Below, piece after piece: positions 61,301 through 64,000 of a stretch of 64,000 nt of DNA. Made by a program: the position numbers and the translations under genes. Below the pieces are notes generated by a model. It did not search any database and was not told where the DNA came from. It worked only from the letters and a program-made list of their open reading frames with translations. Position 1 is the stretch's first letter; the number at the start of each line of letters is the position of its first letter. Source of the stretch: JABDMD01 sp965203475 (lineage in GTDB: Bacteria; Pseudomonadota; Gammaproteobacteria; UBA4575); contig OZ241890.1 in NCBI GenBank assembly GCA_965203475.1, forward strand, positions 248,001 to 312,000. Reading direction: 5' to 3'.

Positions 61301-62697
61301 CAGGTCAATTAAATGCAACTATTAATCTGAATGCTGAGGGAGTGTTGGATTCCGTTGTTAAAATACATGACTTAACTTCGGATAATGAAATCCCACTTCA
61401 ACTGGTCAAAATGGATATCGATGGACAAATCGATCCGGACACCAGTTTTTCAATTACGGCTCCGCTTAGAACAGTTGGAAATACTGGTGAGTCAGACATG
61501 CTTGTACAAGCGAATCATACTCACAGAGAAGATGAAAATAATTTCATCAATGCAACCATCGATAGTTCTGCTTTTTACTTGAATGATATTTTAGATACAT
61601 TGAATGCAATTTCTGGGAATGTGTCTGCTAAAAAAGAAGAAAAGCAAGAGGCGTCTGAAGAAGAAGCTGAACCAATGGTTGAACAAGATTTAACACCTGA
61701 TGAAAAAGCATTTTGGGATGTAATCCCCTATAACATTGATGCGACTTATGAATTTGATCAACTGTATTACACAGAATTTTTAATTATTCACGGAATCATA
61801 GGGCGTACTGAAATCTCTCCAAACAAATTTATATTGGAAGAGTTTGAGGCTAACTTTCACGAGAGTCCGATTAAAATGGATATGCAAATGACGCATACAC
61901 CCAGTGATACACCCTATGATTTAAATGCTAAAGCCAGTGTTAAAGACTTTGATGCAAAAACCTTTTTTGAAGAACTAGTCCCGGGATCCACGCCCAGAGC
62001 GGAAGGCTTATTTAATGTGAAATTTACCGGATCTGGCAATTCGCCCAATATGGCGCAGTACCGAAACAATCTATTGTTTGATTTGCGCTTTCATGGTGAA
62101 GAGGGCGTGTTTCGATTGTTAGACCCTGACAGTGCTTTAGTGGGCGGTGCCACTGGTTTCATGGGTGCGCTTGGTGAAACCGTATCGTATGTGCCCACAG
62201 GCTTATTTGGTGTTGGTGCGGTGTCAAGATTAGTGGATTATATAAAAGTGATTGAGTATGACTTGATGGATGTGCATTTAGTGCGGGATGAAACACGAGA
62301 TTTACAAATTAAAGAATACGTGGTGCAAAATCCGGAATTGTTAATGACAGCAAGTGGTGGTGTTGAGTTTCAACAAAACAAAGACATTTTACATAGCCCG
62401 CTTGATATGGATGCGAACTTAGATTTTCGCGGCAAGGGTGCTGCTATTATGTACGATTTAAATTTAATGGAAAAAGAAAGAAATGAATACGGGTATTGGA
62501 AAGGGCCAGCCATTAAGTTTTGGGGAACTCCAGCGAATAACCAGTCTAATTTAGACGAAGTAGTTTCCAAGGCGGGACGTGGTGCAATCTTAGGAGGTAT
62601 TACTCGGCCCATTTCTGGTTTATTAGGTAATGCTAAGCATCGTTGGTTTGGAGATCGAGACGATCCAATCCCCTATAAACTGTACAACATTGAATAG
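58378..62697 (+). CDS. Giant DUF748 (AsmA-like) envelope protein
   Basis: 1439 aa from the ATG at 58378; an in-frame TTG at 58339 is an alternative. One N-terminal membrane helix (about 12-29), followed by about 1,300 residues of repetitive beta-strand sequence with the DUF748 start SLSVERVHFTPWSINVEKLA and recurring blocks (TKGSLSGGFKIFTD; KGRIANLKISDIQLAWF). Large AsmA/DUF748 proteins are thought to form periplasmic bridges for phospholipid transport between the membranes. It lies near the patatin and PLD genes, consistent with lipid homeostasis. The Gly-rich end includes LVGGATGFMGALGETVSYVP. Confidence 0.87.
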   Translation: MQLIDVKRPKYFISLGLLLVLIIICAVVFHPDFQKKMLMKYGAPAMDSLSVERVHFTPWSINVEKLAAAYEGGLFKVESGTVKYCLSSLLLLNLNISQINFQGVDIDISEFNPPPSEKETESGIFPGVLASLDHGLGYILQEINVDAKVKLPEQQSVEVVVAGGDIRPKQKGEINVFAQFYTGVENEVIEIADRMILDQLKRGDFASIENLLNVSATLEALPKTENVSIKLMAKPAPESEESIPGCGEENDSDCISPEILSVLIKQDDDAGLNRSFLHVNGSYNGNNGWYSGDYKFTANELLVKPYMEDKEIPPTHEQLTGDFNLNFADFTGDVSFINSLELTNLKYVAENEKVPQLLELKNNIHLFLLPDNQIRIDRLDAEVADEGTTKPLSATIPADLNIPLNDLESFLSQDNTLIEFELPEIPIAWLDFLAPEYEITKGSLSGGFKIFTDKESVIHVDPLKPLVIHDLTVLQGEETLIDEFDISLLPKVAYKQESVDVELNDFSITTKKGTLTRAKANTTMYLAGETQGTIVASTNAVFNVHNLLNYLEGDAYSTKGIPETFSLNLNMALNQQEEQILVSKLDANLNRDKTRLLNLGLLQPLIINTAENTNPIGNTKGRIANLKISDIQLAWFSAFVPDTDIKGHVQNAEFYLSMDANKNSILEANRPLVVKNVNITSIDGEMIKDIGLGVSPRIVLNDNGTQITYADLNVTGGRKQLVSGSGNLVLANDENQTLSTAGKINVDLQAAAKQPVVSNALQADIVSPVRFESDYKLATNANSITIDKLKANLFYTDSQPKISLNADSKVRIRTNLGSKQNELNRASGKITFEIFNLTSDPFVEILEANGISFTEVSGKAVLTSDGKSLKIDGIKPFTISNVAVSSEEGATLNPFNVVADADVTMQGDELIVLLNPINLVFVDQADIKALDANVDLTMKEHKGKAWVENLDTNVTVSLPVMLDQPGVMPNHKLKTGQLNATINLNAEGVLDSVVKIHDLTSDNEIPLQLVKMDIDGQIDPDTSFSITAPLRTVGNTGESDMLVQANHTHREDENNFINATIDSSAFYLNDILDTLNAISGNVSAKKEEKQEASEEEAEPMVEQDLTPDEKAFWDVIPYNIDATYEFDQLYYTEFLIIHGIIGRTEISPNKFILEEFEANFHESPIKMDMQMTHTPSDTPYDLNAKASVKDFDAKTFFEELVPGSTPRAEGLFNVKFTGSGNSPNMAQYRNNLLFDLRFHGEEGVFRLLDPDSALVGGATGFMGALGETVSYVPTGLFGVGAVSRLVDYIKVIEYDLMDVHLVRDETRDLQIKEYVVQNPELLMTASGGVEFQQNKDILHSPLDMDANLDFRGKGAAIMYDLNLMEKERNEYGYWKGPAIKFWGTPANNQSNLDEVVSKAGRGAILGGITRPISGLLGNAKHRWFGDRDDPIPYKLYNIE

Positions 62698-62706
62698 AAG
62701 ATACTC

Positions 62707-62898
62707 ATGAAATTTTTAAAGTTGAAAATATTTGTAGTAGTGGTGTCACCGATGCTAATGCCATTTATTGTAAAGGCAGATACAGCTGCAGAAATTGATC
62801 AAAAATCCGATCTGGCATTAGGCTTGCTTTCCAAACAAGTCGCTAATGATGTTTAACGCGTCAAAGGTAAAAGCATTGCTTATTATAACAATGTGTAG
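62707..62898 (+). pseudogene. Truncated SYLF (YSC84-like) lipid-binding protein remnant
   Basis: An ATG at 62707 opens a 49-codon frame encoding a signal peptide (ends IVKADTAAE) and EIDQKSDLALGLLSKQVAND, then TAA at 62854-62856. Reading on in the same frame gives RVKGKSIAYYNNV before a TAG at 62896-62898. Together these resemble the start of SYLF proteins (D-x-AEID-x-K-x-D-x-AL ... KAKGILVFPNV). The remaining ~150 residues of a SYLF domain are missing and a terminator follows, so the gene is broken. The family match is by eye. Confidence 0.5.
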
Positions 62899-62918
62899 GC
62901 ATCTTAATTTTTACATAA

Positions 62919-62953
62919 AAAACCCCTTGGATTTTATATCCTAAGGGGTTTTA
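62919..62953. terminator. Bidirectional terminator
   Basis: AAAACCCCTTGGAT (62919-62932) pairs with ATCCTAAGGGGTTTT (62938-62952, one bulge). A/T runs on both sides; it serves the plus-strand remnant and the minus-strand cysteine-rich gene. Confidence 0.9.
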
Positions 62954-62976
62954 GCTAATATGTAATATAAGTCTAA

Positions 62977-63381
62977 TTACATTACACCCGCTTGATCCAT
63001 AACGGTTTTGCAATTTGGACTTATATCCCCAATATTGTGTTTCAAACAACTGAGAATTCGTCCATTCCCTTCTTTTACATTTGCACAGTGAGCCTCAATA
63101 TCATTGTTACATGCTTCTGCAATATGGTGAAGTTTGTTAATGGCTTGATCTAAAGCTTCTGCTGCTAAATAAAGAGCATGTGAGCACTTACCAGATAGTT
63201 TATCCTCATGTGCATAAGCACAAGCTAACATGCGGCCTTCACCAGGGGCAACCTGGTTGCAAAATTTCTCTTTATCTTCCGCACAAGATTCTTTTACAAA
63301 TTCTTCCAGCGTTTGTTCTTCAGCAATTGCTAGCGGAACTAACATGAATGCAGAGATCCATATAAAAATTATTTTTTTCAT
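62977..63381 (-). CDS. Periplasmic cysteine-rich repeat protein
   Basis: 134 aa. Signal peptide ends VPLAIAEE. Two or more copies of the cysteine-rich (GLG1/FGFR-like) repeat: C-AEDKEKFCNQVAPGEGR-x-LAC then KLSGKCSHAL, and C-NNDIEAHCANVKEGNGR-x-LSC then ISPNCKTVM. Eight cysteines in a regular pattern suggest disulfides in the periplasm. Function unknown; such proteins are frequent near periplasmic enzymes. It ends at the bidirectional terminator. Confidence 0.88.
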   Translation of the reverse strand: MKKIIFIWISAFMLVPLAIAEEQTLEEFVKESCAEDKEKFCNQVAPGEGRMLACAYAHEDKLSGKCSHALYLAAEALDQAINKLHHIAEACNNDIEAHCANVKEGNGRILSCLKHNIGDISPNCKTVMDQAGVM

Positions 63382-63497
63382 CTTAAAAGAAACCTCAATT
63401 TATTTGGTGAATTCTAGTGACAATACTACCTAGATATTGTTACAAATTTTTAACAATGTACAGATTATACTCAATTTACATTTAGTATTGTTAAACC

Positions 63498-63584
63498 TGG
63501 TGCCGGGAGAGAGACTCGAACTCTCACTCTGTTGCCAGAACCGGATTTTGAATCCGGCGCGTCTACCAGTTCCGCCACCCCGGC
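63498..63584 (-). tRNA. tRNA-Leu (anticodon CAA)
   Basis: Minus strand: starts GCCGGGGTGGCGGAACTGG (5' end at 63584), anticodon stem-loop CCGGA-TTCAAAA-TCCGG with CAA at 63550-63548, long variable arm, T loop AGTTCGAGTCT, encoded CCA (63500-63498). It reads UUG codons. Divergent from queA. Confidence 0.97.
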
Positions 63585-63660
63585 CAATTTTGTGCTTAGT
63601 GTAGCCTAAATTGCTAAGCTGGCAAGAAGTTATAAAGAATTTATTTAATCCATTTCAATA

Positions 63661-64000
63661 ATGAATGTAGACCAGTTTGATTATGCGCTTCCGCAAGAAT
63701 TGATTGCGCAGACTCCTTTACAACATCGCAGTGCGAGCCGGTTGCTACGTTGTAAGAAGGATCAAGAATCATTTATAGATTTACAGTTTGTTGATTTGCC
63801 AACACTTTTAAAACCGAACGACTTGTTAGTGTTAAATGATACAAAGGTGATTCCAGCGAGAATGTTTGGTCAAAAAATCACTGGCGGTAAAGTGGAATTT
63901 TTATTGGAAAAAATACTGGATGAGAATACGGCGCTGGCACAACTTAAGGCCAGTAAAAGCGTAAAACCGGGAGGTAAAATTATTTTTAATGAACAAGTAT
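63661..64000 (+). CDS. queA: QueA, S-adenosylmethionine:tRNA ribosyltransferase-isomerase (3' end outside window)
   Basis: The first 113 codons of QueA, open to the window edge. Begins MNVDQFDYALPQELIAQTP, then RLLRCKK, and the conserved LLVLNDTKVIPARMFGQK with the GGKVEFLLE segment. It adds the epoxycyclopentanediol ring of queuosine to tRNA wobble G34 using SAM. In many gammaproteobacteria it starts the queA-tgt-yajC-secDF operon. tRNA-Leu lies divergent 77 bp upstream. Confidence 0.97.
   Translation, partial: MNVDQFDYALPQELIAQTPLQHRSASRLLRCKKDQESFIDLQFVDLPTLLKPNDLLVLNDTKVIPARMFGQKITGGKVEFLLEKILDENTALAQLKASKSVKPGGKIIFNEQV

Overview
The window is a visibly AT-rich chromosomal segment of a gammaproteobacterium. 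The evidence is conserved gene order: amidase / mutL-miaA-hfq-hflX-hflK-hflC-(DUF2065)-hisZ-purA, then rnr-rlmB-rpsF-rpsR-rplI-dnaB-alr, with a tRNA-Leu next to queA at the right edge. hisZ between hflC and purA, and a Pil-Chp type chemosensory cluster (pilG-H-I-J-L), point to a free-living gammaproteobacterium outside the Enterobacterales. No species can be named from the sequence. Both edges cut a gene: the amidase lacks its 5' part and queA its 3' part.

Layout. 1-12.2 kb: cell-wall amidase, then sohB and a RibD-C-like reductase on the minus strand, then the mutL-to-purA block on the plus strand. 12.2-20.9 kb: a 2H phosphoesterase, a glycine-zipper lipoprotein and the minus-strand twitching chemosensory operon pilG-pilH-pilI-pilJ-pilL. 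21.0-23.8 kb: an accessory stretch with dispersed palindromic repeats, a histidine-rich metal-binding protein, a CspA-type cold-shock protein, an RRM RNA-binding protein, a NYN-domain (PIN-like) nuclease and tRNA-Leu(CAG). 23.9-32.4 kb: RNase R, RlmB, ribosomal proteins S6/S18/L9, DnaB, alanine racemase and a long-chain acyl-CoA ligase. 32.5-41.1 kb: small unknown proteins, a GGDEF-EAL protein, IspG, YjbQ, a membrane-anchored coiled-coil/HhH protein, a BON-OmpA protein, and tRNA-Arg(CCU) followed by two tandem 52-bp repeats that carry its 3' end. 41.1-63.4 kb: an envelope-centred region holding a membrane-anchored formylglycine-generating enzyme and its likely substrate sulfatase, a complete MoxR/Bat operon (moxR, DUF58, DUF4381, batA, batB, batC, batD), an exported HAD hydrolase, patatin and phospholipase-D lipoproteins, outer-membrane beta-barrel candidates, DUF502, DUF4239 and a giant DUF748 (AsmA-like) protein, a broken SYLF-type gene and a periplasmic cysteine-rich repeat protein. 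tRNA-Leu(CAA) and the start of queA close the window.

Most genes are familiar. The parts worth a second look are the tRNA-Arg 3'-end tandem repeats, a composite dispersed palindromic repeat near the left edge and around 21-24 kb, the CspA/RRM/NYN/RNase R RNA-metabolism neighbourhood, the FGE-sulfatase pair inside an envelope/lipid gene cluster, an EAL domain with a substituted metal-ligand motif, and a SYLF pseudogene remnant. I did not find a system that I can claim is new. The strongest candidates for undescribed biology are the tRNA-Arg repeat locus and the RRM-NYN pair.
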